A stretch of DNA of 64,000 nt from Hyphomicrobiales bacterium (GTDB taxonomy: Bacteria; Pseudomonadota; Alphaproteobacteria; Rhizobiales; Rhizobiaceae). How positions within the stretch are numbered: position 1 is the stretch's first letter; each line of letters begins with the position of its first letter. The stretch is from assembly GCA_900469445.1 (NCBI GenBank), contig UBXM01000046.1:1-64000 (forward strand), written 5' to 3'. Position numbers and translations under genes: made by a program. Shown in pieces: positions 25,846 to 34,549 of this stretch. Under the pieces are notes generated by a model, which was given only the letters and a program-made list of their open reading frames with translations, was not told the origin of the DNA and ran no database searches.

Positions 25846-26838
25846 TCAGAAAAGAGCAATAACCCGCAGATAAGGCGACACATGATGGACCTTACCGCCA
25901 TAGGGGCTGACAAGCGCTTCTAGAGCCCGATCTGGATCGGACAGGTCGTAGAGGCCGGTGATGCGCCTATCGCCAAGCTCGATACTCGCAACCGTGATCC
26001 AGGACGGATGGTAGCGTTGCAATTCTGCGACCACGGCTGAGATCGGAACGTCCTGCACGAAGAGCTTGCGGTCGCGCCAGGAAGCGATGGCCTCGACGTC
26101 CATGGTGGAACGAGCCAAGCTTCCACTCGCACGGTCGAGCGTGATCGCGTCGCCGGCGATCATCCGCATGCCATCGCTGCCCGCAGACCTGGAAAGATTG
26201 ACTATGCCGTGGGCCAGTTGCACGGTTTCTGTTTCGGGTGTGATGTTGATGTCGAAAGCGGTACCGACCACCGTCACATCGAGTTCGCCCGTCTTGACGG
26301 AAAAAGGTCGTGCCGTGTCCGGGCGAACGTCGAAAAATGCCTGTCCTTCGAGAAGGCGGACCTGTCGTCCTTCCGCTGAAAAGTGAACGGTGATCGCACT
26401 GGACGCGCCCAGATCCACGGTCGACCCATCCTGCAAGGTAATCCTTCGGACTTCGGCAGTGGTGGTCACGTAATCCGCCGTATAACGTGTCAGCACCGTG
26501 GGGGCCGCGAAAACCGCGACCAGACAGGCAGCAAGCGCGGCGATCCCGATTGTGATCGGCCTTCGTCGGCCAGGTCTTTGATGACCCGCTACGGATGGCG
26601 CGCGTCTTGTGGATTGTCGTCCAAGTTGGAAGAGGGGCGGTTGGGCCGGGAGGCTTGCGCCCATCACTTCCCATGTCCGACAGGCCTTTGCCCACGCCTC
26701 ACGATTTTCCGCCGCTCCATCCAGCCAGACGGAAAAGGATTTTTCGTCTTCGCCAGAGTGTGCAGGGTCGTTCAAGCGCAGGAACCAGTCCATCGCTTCT
26801 TCGAGCCGTTCATCACTTGTCTGGTCGTGCCGCGTCAA
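25846..26838 (-). CDS. fecR: FecR-type anti-sigma factor/sensor
   Basis: The protein has 330 residues: an N-terminal DUF4880 cytoplasmic domain (AMDWFLRLNDPAHSGEDEK), a single membrane segment near residue 105 (ITIGIAALAACLVAVFAAP), and a periplasmic FecR domain (ITLQDGSTVDLGASSAITV). It relays receptor occupancy to FecI. The start appears to be a TTG with a weak ribosome site. It lies between the sigma and receptor genes, the standard order. Confidence 0.9.
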   Translation of the reverse strand: MTRHDQTSDERLEEAMDWFLRLNDPAHSGEDEKSFSVWLDGAAENREAWAKACRTWEVMGASLPAQPPLFQLGRQSTRRAPSVAGHQRPGRRRPITIGIAALAACLVAVFAAPTVLTRYTADYVTTTAEVRRITLQDGSTVDLGASSAITVHFSAEGRQVRLLEGQAFFDVRPDTARPFSVKTGELDVTVVGTAFDINITPETETVQLAHGIVNLSRSAGSDGMRMIAGDAITLDRASGSLARSTMDVEAIASWRDRKLFVQDVPISAVVAELQRYHPSWITVASIELGDRRITGLYDLSDPDRALEALVSPYGGKVHHVSPYLRVIALF

Positions 26839-26936
26839 ATCTTACCCACTTCGGATCTCAAGTCGGTTTATCCGAATTTGCCTGCCGAAAGTAGAAACGA
26901 TTATCGCGGGTAGATTTTTCTTCGCAGGAGAGAAGT

Positions 26937-27467
26937 TCAAGCATTTTTTCGATCGAGCGCTATGGCGATCTTCACCATTGCTGTTCTGACATGTCGATGC
27001 GCGGTGGCGACCGATACGCCGAGATGCTGAGCCACGGCCTCGAGAGTCTGGCCGCCGTGCCGATGCATCTCGACTGCAATCTGCATCTCTTTGGGGAGCG
27101 AGGCCAAGACCTCTTGGGCAATCCGAACCTCATCGCAGAACATCGTCGTCTGCTCGGGCGTCTCGGACGGGCGCGGCACGATCCAGAATGGTGGGTCCAA
27201 CGTCTGGGCACGCTGCTCGATTTTGCGTCGCTTGACGATGTCGAGCGAAAGATTGCGGACGATGCGATAAAGATAGGCCAATCCCTGACGTGCAGTCTCC
27301 GTTGTCGAAACATCAGGCACGAACCGCAGATACGCTTCCTGCACCACGTCTTCGGCGGCATCACGTGACCCCAGGATCCGTGCTGAATAATTGATCAACG
27401 CCGCCCGATTTCCCATGAATATGCTGTCGGCGTCGATGCTCATGTCGAGGCGGTCCTGCTGCTCCAT
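26937..27467 (-). CDS. fecI: FecI-type ECF sigma factor
   Basis: The 176-residue protein shows region 2 (ILGSRDAAEDVVQEAYLRF) and region 4 (LGVSVATAHRHVRTAMVK). ECF sigmas of this group drive the adjacent TonB receptor operon when iron is low and ligand is bound. A TGA-N9-TCA box 58 bp upstream suggests RirA-type iron repression. An internal ATG eight codons in (MSIDADS) could be the true start. Confidence 0.92.
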   Translation of the reverse strand: MEQQDRLDMSIDADSIFMGNRAALINYSARILGSRDAAEDVVQEAYLRFVPDVSTTETARQGLAYLYRIVRNLSLDIVKRRKIEQRAQTLDPPFWIVPRPSETPEQTTMFCDEVRIAQEVLASLPKEMQIAVEMHRHGGQTLEAVAQHLGVSVATAHRHVRTAMVKIAIALDRKNA

Positions 27468-27524
27468 CCCCTTCTGTGTAAGCTGCCTGTGGCCATGGGG
27501 TGAGTTTCACTACCAGCAAAAACA

Positions 27525-27539
27525 TGATTTCGAAAGTCA
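27525..27539. promoter_or_regulatory. Candidate IRO box (RirA-type iron-responsive operator)
   Basis: TGATTTCGAAAGTCA matches the TGA-N9-TCA iron-responsive operator of rhizobia and has a palindromic TTTCGAAA core. It stands 58 bp upstream of fecI, a suitable place to repress the whole uptake cluster under iron-replete conditions. Confidence 0.55.
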
Positions 27540-27894
27540 TATTAATTCCAGGGTTGGAGAATGGGATGACAGCAAAGGTCTGTAGCGTGGGTAGCGAAAT
27601 CTGAATGGGTGGGGTCGACGGTCCTGTTCCCCTTAGGAGCATCATCGTTCGCTCGAGCCATTGTATACTAAAGGCCGGACTACGGTGATTGGAGGATCTA
27701 ATCGCAGCTTCTCAAAAATCACCGTATTGAAGCCGCCCAGCTTGCAAAAAATGAAAATCTGCTTCCGACGCGTTTTCCGCAATGGATGACCGCGAGGCGC
27801 GTCAGGATTGACAGGAGTTTCTTTCAGCTGGCGTTGACGATCTAAGCCTACTCACCGAGCATATCGACATCGAATAACCGTTTGAGAGGGCAAC

Positions 27895-28089
27895 ATGATC
27901 AGAGCAAACCTCTATGCGTTCGCGTTCGGCGTGTCTGATATCGCAACCCAAAAACCGCTCGCGTCAAAATCGTCAAAGCGTTCGGAGCGAGGCGCCTTAA
28001 GCGAACAGGTCGTAGACACAGAAAACAATGCGTCGCCGCCATACCTCTATTCCGAAAGCGTCTTTTGGGGCGTCTATCTACCTTGCTGA
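27895..28089 (+). CDS. Possible small protein, unrecognised
   Basis: A 64-residue frame has a good ribosome site but a composition unlike a typical folded domain and no recognisable motif. It lies 30 bp before a better-supported hypothetical gene on the same strand. It is listed because of its start signal only. Confidence 0.2.
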   Translation: MIRANLYAFAFGVSDIATQKPLASKSSKRSERGALSEQVVDTENNASPPYLYSESVFWGVYLPC

Positions 28090-28119
28090 GTTAAAGCAAC
28101 TTTCGTACGGGAGGCCACA

Positions 28120-28491
28120 ATGACCACGACCCTACCCAGCCTGTCAGACGGACATGCGCCAATTACACTCCAATATCTCTTCCGAGACGCCCTTGAACAG
28201 TTCGAGAATTGGGATACGTTTTCGCCCGAACCGAGCGTCGTATTCGGCAGAGATGACATTTCCATATCCGACACATTTGACGCATTGAGAGGCTGCTCCG
28301 ATATCGTGCCGGCCAATCTGGTTGGCGACATCACCGCAAGGCTTACCAAACCTTGGGACGGCGAGGGGCCTCTGGATGAAATGACGTTTTCAACCGCAGC
28401 GCGCGTGATGAGCGTGCTTGTCCGCAAGAGACTGCTTGAGCAAAAGAATAGTGTCGTAGAGCAGAGGCTGTCCAACCACTTGAATGTCTAA
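28120..28491 (+). CDS. Hypothetical protein
   Basis: The 123-residue acidic soluble protein is preceded by GGGAGG 5 bp before the ATG. There is no signal peptide, membrane segment or motif I recognise. The C-terminal 50 residues are predicted helical (RVMSVLVRKRLLEQKNSVVEQRL). It is probably a real lineage-specific gene, and its neighbours give no clue to function. Confidence 0.5.
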   Translation: MTTTLPSLSDGHAPITLQYLFRDALEQFENWDTFSPEPSVVFGRDDISISDTFDALRGCSDIVPANLVGDITARLTKPWDGEGPLDEMTFSTAARVMSVLVRKRLLEQKNSVVEQRLSNHLNV

Positions 28492-28832
28492 TTTGAAGCT
28501 AGAGAACCTTGTCCATCAACTCGATGACACGCTTGGACGAGGCCCTCCTCTGGCAGTATTCATAAGGTCATGTGGCTCTCGATATTGCCAAGACGTCGAC
28601 CGATCGAATGGGGGGGTGTTCGGATCGTACGCGAAGCTAGCGACCCAAACCATCTCGAATGCCCTCACCCCCACGACGCTTTCTTCGGTCTGCCCAAGGC
28701 AGCAAGCCGGTGGTTGACGCGTCCGACGTCGCGCCGTGTTCGATGGCAGTGTTGAAGGTTCCGGGCTGCTGCTGTATCGCTTTCATTGCCGGCAATTCTG
28801 CTGGCTGCGAACGCTCGGACCTGCCAATATCA
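28492..28832. other. Intergenic region before the Rrf2 regulator
   Basis: I see no credible gene here: the frames present lack ribosome sites or overlap the neighbours. It should contain the promoter of the Rrf2 gene, but no clear motif was found. Confidence 0.4.
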
Positions 28833-29279
28833 ATGCTTACGAAAAAAGGGAAATACGGGCTCAAGGCACTCGTCCATCTGGCGAAGATCGACCCCGGCAA
28901 GACCGCGTTTGTCAGTGAAATCGCCGAGCAGAACAATATTTCCAAGAAATTTCTCGATGCGATCCTTCTGGAACTGCGCAAGGGCGGCATCCTGCGGTCG
29001 AAGAAGGGGCCAGGCGGCGGCTATGCGCTTGCCAAGCCGGCCTCGCAAATCTCCATTGGCCAGGCCGTCAGGATACTCGACGGGCCGCTCGCGCCCATCC
29101 GCTGCGCCAGCAAGACCGCCTTCGAAGCCTGCGACGATTGCGATCATCCGGAAGACTGTCAGGTGCGGCATTCCATGACGGAGGTCCGCGACGCCATTTC
29201 CGCAGTTCTCGACAACATGACGCTTGAACAGATGGTGGCGAAACGCTCGGCACCATCTATCGAAGAGCAGGTTCTTTGA
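28833..29279 (+). CDS. Rrf2 family transcriptional regulator, probably sulfur or cysteine responsive
   Basis: The 148-residue protein starts at MLTKKGKYGLKALVHLA, the usual Rrf2 N-terminus with winged helix (ISKKFLDAILLELRKGGIL, then KKGPGGGYALAKP). A cysteine cluster, C-x9-C-x2-C-x6-C over the segment starting RCASKT, is like members that sense Fe-S clusters or cysteine status. The frame is open 58 codons further upstream, but that part has no family character. It converges on sfnB at the edge of the organosulfur region, which makes a sulfur role plausible but not proven. Confidence 0.85.
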   Translation: MLTKKGKYGLKALVHLAKIDPGKTAFVSEIAEQNNISKKFLDAILLELRKGGILRSKKGPGGGYALAKPASQISIGQAVRILDGPLAPIRCASKTAFEACDDCDHPEDCQVRHSMTEVRDAISAVLDNMTLEQMVAKRSAPSIEEQVL

Positions 29280-30497
29280 TCAGAACTGGCCGTTCGGCGA
29301 GGGAAGCCTGCCGTTGAGGTGGAAGTCGCCGATGGCGTGATGCTTCCAGCGAACCGGGTCATGGACGGTGTGAGTGCGCGCATTACGCCAGTGGCGGTCG
29401 AGATTGAGTGCCTCATCGGTGGAAGCTGTACCCGCAAGCTCGAAGAGCGCATTCGTCGCCTCCAGCGCGGCTTCGGTGGTCAGGATCTTTGCAGCCGCGA
29501 CCGCGAGAGATGCCTCGGTTGCGGCCTCGGGCGAGGGCGATACCTGCGCAATATCGATCTTTCGCCCTGCGCGCTCGATGACCGATGCTGCCGCCTCTAT
29601 CCTGACGGCGATCGATCCGGTCCTCGCGAGCAGCAACGGATCATTGCTTGCAATTTCGATACCGAGAGTTGGATTTCCCCGCGATCGGGTTTTGACGAAG
29701 TCGACCATGTCGGCAAAGGCCGCACGAGCGATTCCGAGATCGACGGCGGCGTGCAGCAACTGGCCGAGCGAACCAAGAGGCGCCGGCTGTTCGAAGGTCC
29801 TGTAGTAGTCGATGACGCAGTCGGCAGCCACGTAGATATTGTCTATCGCCACCGTCCCGCTTGCTGTCGTCCGTTGGCCGAAACCGGCCCAATCATCGGT
29901 GATCGTCAGGCCATCCGTCCCGCGTTGGACGAGTGCCATGACGATATGATCCTGCGGATCCTGCGCGAACACGGCGATCCAGTCGGCAAACAGGGCGCCG
30001 GTCGAATAGTATTTCTCACCCGAAATGCGGAAGCCAGGCCCATCTGGCACGATCCGTGTATTGATCACCCCCGCGGCATTGCCGTTTCTTTCGGCCAGCG
30101 CATTGGCGAATTGGTCCCCGGCAAGGGCTCTGGCAAGGAAGTACTTCTTTTGCTCCTCCGTCCCGGCGAGCCGTAGCACTTCGAGAATGTAGAAATGGTT
30201 CTGCGGGATCTGGCCGATGGAGCTGTCCGCTTCCGACAGGATCGCAACGACTTCGGCAAGAAAGGGGTTGGAGATGTCAGCGCCGCCATATTCGGCGGGT
30301 ACAGTCACTCCCAGAATTCCGGATTGAGCCGTCAGTTCCATCTCTCGATAGGGCAGTATCCGCTGCCTGTCGCGAAGGCTCGATCCATCATGGATCGCAT
30401 TCGCCAGCGCCTTTGCGGCATCGACTGCCTCATCCTCTGTTCTTATGTAAGAGGCTACGGCTTTGAGTTTGTGCGCCAAGCTGATCACCTTGCTCAT
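29280..30497 (-). CDS. sfnB: SfnB family flavin oxidoreductase (acyl-CoA dehydrogenase fold)
   Basis: The protein has 405 residues with an acyl-CoA dehydrogenase fold (GILGVTVPAEYGGADIS; FRISGEKYYSTGALFADW). SfnB-type proteins are induced under sulfate limitation and act with FMNH2-dependent monooxygenases on sulfones and related organosulfur compounds. It is downstream of the TauABC-like importer and an LLM monooxygenase on the same strand, with a 141-bp gap. The stop codon abuts the converging Rrf2 gene. Confidence 0.85.
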   Translation of the reverse strand: MSKVISLAHKLKAVASYIRTEDEAVDAAKALANAIHDGSSLRDRQRILPYREMELTAQSGILGVTVPAEYGGADISNPFLAEVVAILSEADSSIGQIPQNHFYILEVLRLAGTEEQKKYFLARALAGDQFANALAERNGNAAGVINTRIVPDGPGFRISGEKYYSTGALFADWIAVFAQDPQDHIVMALVQRGTDGLTITDDWAGFGQRTTASGTVAIDNIYVAADCVIDYYRTFEQPAPLGSLGQLLHAAVDLGIARAAFADMVDFVKTRSRGNPTLGIEIASNDPLLLARTGSIAVRIEAAASVIERAGRKIDIAQVSPSPEAATEASLAVAAAKILTTEAALEATNALFELAGTASTDEALNLDRHWRNARTHTVHDPVRWKHHAIGDFHLNGRLPSPNGQF

Positions 30498-30638
30498 CCC
30501 ACCTTCCTCGCATTAACGCGGCATTCAGCCATGCCCCGGTGGCCGGGAGAAGAAACAAAGCTTCAAAAAGCGCTGGGCCATGAGCGTTTTTTTTCTGTCT
30601 TGACCCGCGGCGGAGGTCTAATGGTCGCGGGCTGTTTT

Positions 30639-31718
30639 TCAAATGTCGTCCGTGGCCAAAAGCGGGAGAAGCTGGCTGCCCTGTCGTCTTATCTCCGTCA
30701 GGTACGGCGTGTCGGAGAGTACGAAATGGCTGATGCCAAGTGCCCGATATTTGCGCAGCGAGCGTGCGACATCCTCCGCCGAACCGACCAGCCAGGTCGT
30801 GCCGGCGCCACCGCCGCCATATTTGCCGGGCGCGGTATAGAGATTGTCGTCCAATACGTCGCCTTTCCCGGCCAGATCGAGCAGTCGCTGCTGGCCGACG
30901 GCCACCCCATGGCGGTGGTCCTGCCAGCTTCCCGCCGAACCTTCCGCCATTTTTGCGACCTTCGCCTCGGCATCCGCCCAAGCCTGTTCCGTCGTGTCGC
31001 GAACAAGCGTGGTGATCCTCAGCCCGAATTCCAGCGGCGGCAGGTCGCGATCGAGAGCCTTACTTAGTTGTTTCAGCCGCTCGATACGCTCTCGAACGCC
31101 ATCAAGCGGTTCGCCCCAGAAGAGCTGCACGTCGGCCTCGGTGGCGGCCACTTGTTCCGCTGCCGGCGAGGCTCCGCCGAAATAGAGCTTGGGATGGCGA
31201 CGATCGCCGATCGGTTCCAGCCGCGGCACGACCGTGGAGCCTTCGACCTCGAAATGCTCGCCGCGGAAGGTGACGTCTTCCTCCGTCCACAGCCGGCGGG
31301 TTAGCCGCATGAATTCCTTGGTGCGTGCGTAGCGTTGGGCTTGGTCGCCTTCCTTGTCGCCATAGGCCGCGAGCGCATCAGGTCCCGACACGACGTTGAC
31401 GCGCACGCGCCCCCCGCTCAGGTGATCGAGCGTTGCGGCGGCGGACGCAAAATTCGCCGGCTTCCAGTAGCCGGGCCGGACCGCAATCAGCGGTTCGAAT
31501 GTCTCGGTGCGCGCAACAAGCGCGGTGGCTAAGGTAAACGTGTCCGGCCGGCCCCAGCCCGTGCCCAGCAGGGCACCTTTCCAGCCATGGTCTTCCATGG
31601 CCTTCGCCTGGAGGGTCAGCGTATCCAAGCTGTTGTGGTTCGGGTCGACCGCGTCGCCCCGATGGCCGGACTTGACGTCATTTGGCATGTACCAGAGAAA
31701 TTCGGATTGGCTGCTCAT
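30639..31718 (-). CDS. LLM-class flavin monooxygenase, SsuD-like
   Basis: The 359-residue luciferase-like TIM barrel carries SsuD-family hallmarks: ASAAATLDHLSGGRVRVNVVSG, and PKLYFGGASPAAEQVA. SsuD enzymes use FMNH2 and oxygen to release sulfite from sulfonates. The start MSSQSEFL is chosen because its ATG overlaps the stop of the upstream dehydrogenase gene (ATGA). Reduced flavin could come from the FMN reductase at 35893-36453. The substrate is unknown. Confidence 0.88.
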   Translation of the reverse strand: MSSQSEFLWYMPNDVKSGHRGDAVDPNHNSLDTLTLQAKAMEDHGWKGALLGTGWGRPDTFTLATALVARTETFEPLIAVRPGYWKPANFASAAATLDHLSGGRVRVNVVSGPDALAAYGDKEGDQAQRYARTKEFMRLTRRLWTEEDVTFRGEHFEVEGSTVVPRLEPIGDRRHPKLYFGGASPAAEQVAATEADVQLFWGEPLDGVRERIERLKQLSKALDRDLPPLEFGLRITTLVRDTTEQAWADAEAKVAKMAEGSAGSWQDHRHGVAVGQQRLLDLAGKGDVLDDNLYTAPGKYGGGGAGTTWLVGSAEDVARSLRKYRALGISHFVLSDTPYLTEIRRQGSQLLPLLATDDI

Positions 31719-32725
31719 GATATGTCCGTAACCTGGTTTCGAAGCTTGCCCTCGTCGAGAAGTATCCTCACCGTCTTTGCTGCATTGCGACGCATCTCGA
31801 CTGCCGCGTGATCGGAATAGAAGGCATTGTGCGGAGTAATCACCAGCCGCCCGGCAAGCCAGTCTTCGCGATTGCGCCATGCCGTCAAAAGGGGATGATC
31901 GCCGGGAGGCTCCTTGACCAAAGTGTCGATCGCGGCAGCCGCCAGATGGCCGCTGCGCAACGCGGTCTCGAGCGCACCCAGATCGTCGATCAGCTCCCCG
32001 CGGGCGGTGTTGACGACGATCGCTCCTGGCTTCAGCCGGGAAAGACCGTCCGCATCGAGAAGCCCGCGTGTCTCCTGCGTTGCCGGGCAGTGAAGCGTGA
32101 CGACATCCGACTGGCTAAGAAGGTCTTCGAGCCGGTCGGCGCGCTCATAGCCGATCGCCTTTTCGTGGCCCGGCGGCTGGCCCGGATCATAAGCAAGAAT
32201 GCGGAAGCCGAAGGGTTTCAGCCGGTTTACGACAGCCGTGCCGATCCTCCCGACACCAACCACGCCGACCGTCGCCTTGTTGGAACGAGAAAGCGGCTTG
32301 AGGCTGTGGACCTGCCAGCCGGAGGCATATCCGCGGGCATGGGCGTCATGTTCCCAGAGCCGCCGATGCAAAGAGAGGATCATCGCCAGCGCATGATCGG
32401 CAACTTCCTCGGTGCCGTAATCCGGGTTGTTGGCAAACGGTATGCCGGCGGCAGCGAGCGCCGCACGATCGATTTTCTCGTAGCCGACGCCGTAACGCAC
32501 CACACCCTTACAGCGGGCAAGGTGAGCGATGCTCCTCGGTCCCAGCCGTGCGCCCCAGACCATCAGCGCATCGAGCCTTGCCAGACGGCCAGGCGCAAAG
32601 GACGTCTCGTCGGTGCTAGCGAAGAAATCGATCTCGACATCGCCGCCGAGCACGTCCGCTTCGAGATCAGGCTCGCCGATCATGTGGTCGGTAATGCCGA
32701 CTACATATTTCCGTTCTGCTGTCAT
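31715..32725 (-). CDS. D-2-hydroxyacid dehydrogenase family protein (CtBP-like)
   Basis: The 336-residue NAD-dependent dehydrogenase has a Rossmann GVVGVGRIGTAVVNRL near residue 155 and the catalytic Arg-Glu-His set in NTARGELIDD, a downstream glutamate and TPHNAFYSD. It is coupled to the LLM gene and 16 bp from the permease gene. It may handle the hydroxy- or oxo-acid left after desulfonation; sulfolactate or a similar compound is possible. Confidence 0.85.
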   Translation of the reverse strand: MTAERKYVVGITDHMIGEPDLEADVLGGDVEIDFFASTDETSFAPGRLARLDALMVWGARLGPRSIAHLARCKGVVRYGVGYEKIDRAALAAAGIPFANNPDYGTEEVADHALAMILSLHRRLWEHDAHARGYASGWQVHSLKPLSRSNKATVGVVGVGRIGTAVVNRLKPFGFRILAYDPGQPPGHEKAIGYERADRLEDLLSQSDVVTLHCPATQETRGLLDADGLSRLKPGAIVVNTARGELIDDLGALETALRSGHLAAAAIDTLVKEPPGDHPLLTAWRNREDWLAGRLVITPHNAFYSDHAAVEMRRNAAKTVRILLDEGKLRNQVTDIS

Positions 32726-32741
32726 AATGATTATCCCGGCG

Positions 32742-33647
32742 CTAGCGCGTCATCCCCCACTTCGCCACCGTCCGCTTCTCAAGTTCGCGGAACAGCACAT
32801 TTTCGACCAGGAGGCCGAACAGGATGACCATGATCAGGCCGGCAAAGACCCGGTCGGTGTAAAGTTCGTTGCGGTTCTGGAAGATGTACCAACCCAGGCC
32901 ACCTCGGCCTGAGGAGGCGCCGAAAACGAGCTCGGCGGCGATCAGGGTGCGCCAGGCAAAAGCCCAGCCGATCCTGAGGCCAGCGATAATCGAAGGCAGC
33001 GCTGCCGGGACAAGGATCAGCAGGACGTAACGCAGACCTCGCAGACCGTAATTGCGGCCCGCCATGCGCAAGGTTTCCGGCACGCCGGTAAAGCCGGTAT
33101 ACATGTTGAGCGCCAGCGGCCAGAGAACCGAATGGATGAGCACGAAGACGAGACTTCCCTGGCCCAGCCCGAACCACAATAGTGCGAGCGGCAGAAGCGC
33201 GATCGGCGGCAGGGGATTGAGCATGGATGTCAGTGTCGATAGCAGGTCCCGTCCTATCTGGGTGGAAACCGCGACGGATGTCAGCACGAAGGCGAGTACG
33301 ACACCGGCTGCATAGCCTTTTATCAGGACATCCAGCGAATTCACGGCGCGCGCCGGAATGACGCCGCTGAGCGTGTCCTCCACCAGTGCCTTGATCGCCG
33401 CGGAGAAGGGCGGCAGGAGCAGCGGGTTTGCCTGAAGCCTGGCGGTGATTTCCCACAGCAAGGCAAGACAGAGAAGGATCAGCGTCTTGCGCAGCCATGC
33501 CCGCTGCCAGAGGCGCCGGTGCAGCGGCAAGGCCTGGGAGCTTGTCGTGTCAGCAAGCGGTTCGAGCGGCCGCTCATATTCGGGCCGGACCGGTGGTGCG
33601 GGCCGCGTCTCCGGCTCAAGGCGGTTGTGCAGAGCTTCACTCATCAT
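32742..33647 (-). CDS. ABC transporter permease, TauC/SsuC type
   Basis: The 301-residue protein has six to seven membrane segments and the EAA-type loop GRNYGLRGLRYVLLILVPAALPSIIAGL. It belongs to the nitrate/sulfonate/taurine importer group. It overlaps the ATPase gene by 11 bp. The N-terminal 45 residues are hydrophilic and proline-rich, longer than usual for SsuC. Confidence 0.9.
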   Translation of the reverse strand: MMSEALHNRLEPETRPAPPVRPEYERPLEPLADTTSSQALPLHRRLWQRAWLRKTLILLCLALLWEITARLQANPLLLPPFSAAIKALVEDTLSGVIPARAVNSLDVLIKGYAAGVVLAFVLTSVAVSTQIGRDLLSTLTSMLNPLPPIALLPLALLWFGLGQGSLVFVLIHSVLWPLALNMYTGFTGVPETLRMAGRNYGLRGLRYVLLILVPAALPSIIAGLRIGWAFAWRTLIAAELVFGASSGRGGLGWYIFQNRNELYTDRVFAGLIMVILFGLLVENVLFRELEKRTVAKWGMTR

Positions 33648-34482
33648 CGGTTCTATCCGTTGCTTCGGCTTCTTCGAACAGGAGCCGGTGAATGCGGTTT
33701 GCTGCCGCCTGGAATTGCGGACTGCCGCCGCTCTTCAGATCCCATTCGTGGCTGTTGATCTCCGCACGCATGCGCCCCGGATGCGGCGACAGGAGCGCGA
33801 TGCGATTGCCGACCACGAGGGCTTCCTCGATCGAATGGGTGACGAATAGCAGCGTGAAACGCACTTCTTCCCACAGTGCCAGAAGCTCTTCCTGCATCTT
33901 GCGCCGAGTCAGGGCATCCAATGCGGCGAAGGGCTCGTCCATCAGCAGCACACGCGGCTCCATGGCGAGCGCCCGGGCAATCGCGACGCGCTGCTTCATG
34001 CCGCCGGAAAGCGTGTTCGGATAGGCATCGGCAAATCGGGTCAGGCCGACTTTTTCGATATAATGATCGGCGCGTTCTTTGGCCTCGCCGCGGCTCACGC
34101 GGCCGGACGAGCGCAGAGGAAAGACCACGTTCTCGCGCACGGTCTTCCACGGCGGAAGCTGGTCGAACTCCTGAAAGACGACAACCCGATCGGGGCCTGG
34201 ACCATGTATCGGTTGTCCGTCCAGCAGGATCCGGCCTTCGCGAGGCGGGATGAAGCCGCCGACTGCCTTCAACAGGGTAGATTTGCCGCAGCCGGATGCC
34301 CCCAGCAGGATGAACCGGTCCGCTTCAAATACGTCGAAGCTGACATTCTGGGTGGCGCGCACCACCCGGCCCGGAGCGTGATATTCCAGCGTCACACCTT
34401 CGACGACAAGAAGAGGCGGGAAGGGTGGTTCGGAATTTTCCCGCAGAGGCGAAGGCATGGCGTCCATTCTCAGTTCCATCAA
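33637..34482 (-). CDS. ABC transporter ATP-binding protein, TauB/SsuB type
   Basis: The 281-residue protein has Walker A LLGASGCGKSTLLKAVGG, signature LSGGMKQRVAIARAL and Walker B VLLMDEPFAALD, all of nitrate/sulfonate ATPases. Three early ATGs are available, and a start a few codons in is possible. It forms one importer with the permease and binding protein around it. Confidence 0.9.
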   Translation of the reverse strand: MMELRMDAMPSPLRENSEPPFPPLLVVEGVTLEYHAPGRVVRATQNVSFDVFEADRFILLGASGCGKSTLLKAVGGFIPPREGRILLDGQPIHGPGPDRVVVFQEFDQLPPWKTVRENVVFPLRSSGRVSRGEAKERADHYIEKVGLTRFADAYPNTLSGGMKQRVAIARALAMEPRVLLMDEPFAALDALTRRKMQEELLALWEEVRFTLLFVTHSIEEALVVGNRIALLSPHPGRMRAEINSHEWDLKSGGSPQFQAAANRIHRLLFEEAEATDRTDDE

Positions 34483-34549
34483 ATTGCAAACCCGGGACCG
34501 GCTGCCTCAGCAGGTCGGTCTCGGGTCGTGAAGGTTGGGAGGATTGGCC

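Larger units (their letters stand above)
27468..28119. other. Gene-poor intergenic region between fecI and the next + strand gene
   Basis: Apart from the IRO box, this stretch holds a 10-bp inverted repeat, TACGGTGATT at 27681-27690 and AATCACCGTA at 27717-27726, whose function I cannot assign. A 64-codon frame at 27895-28089 with AGAGG 5 bp before its ATG is the only coding candidate. Nothing else stands out. Confidence 0.5.

Noticed and set aside
27361..27645. A 94-codon minus-strand frame upstream of fecI
   Set aside because: It overlaps the fecI start and IRO box in another frame and has no family features.
28484..28717. A 77-codon frame after the hypothetical gene at 28120
   Set aside because: It overlaps that gene, lacks a ribosome site and has no protein-like composition.
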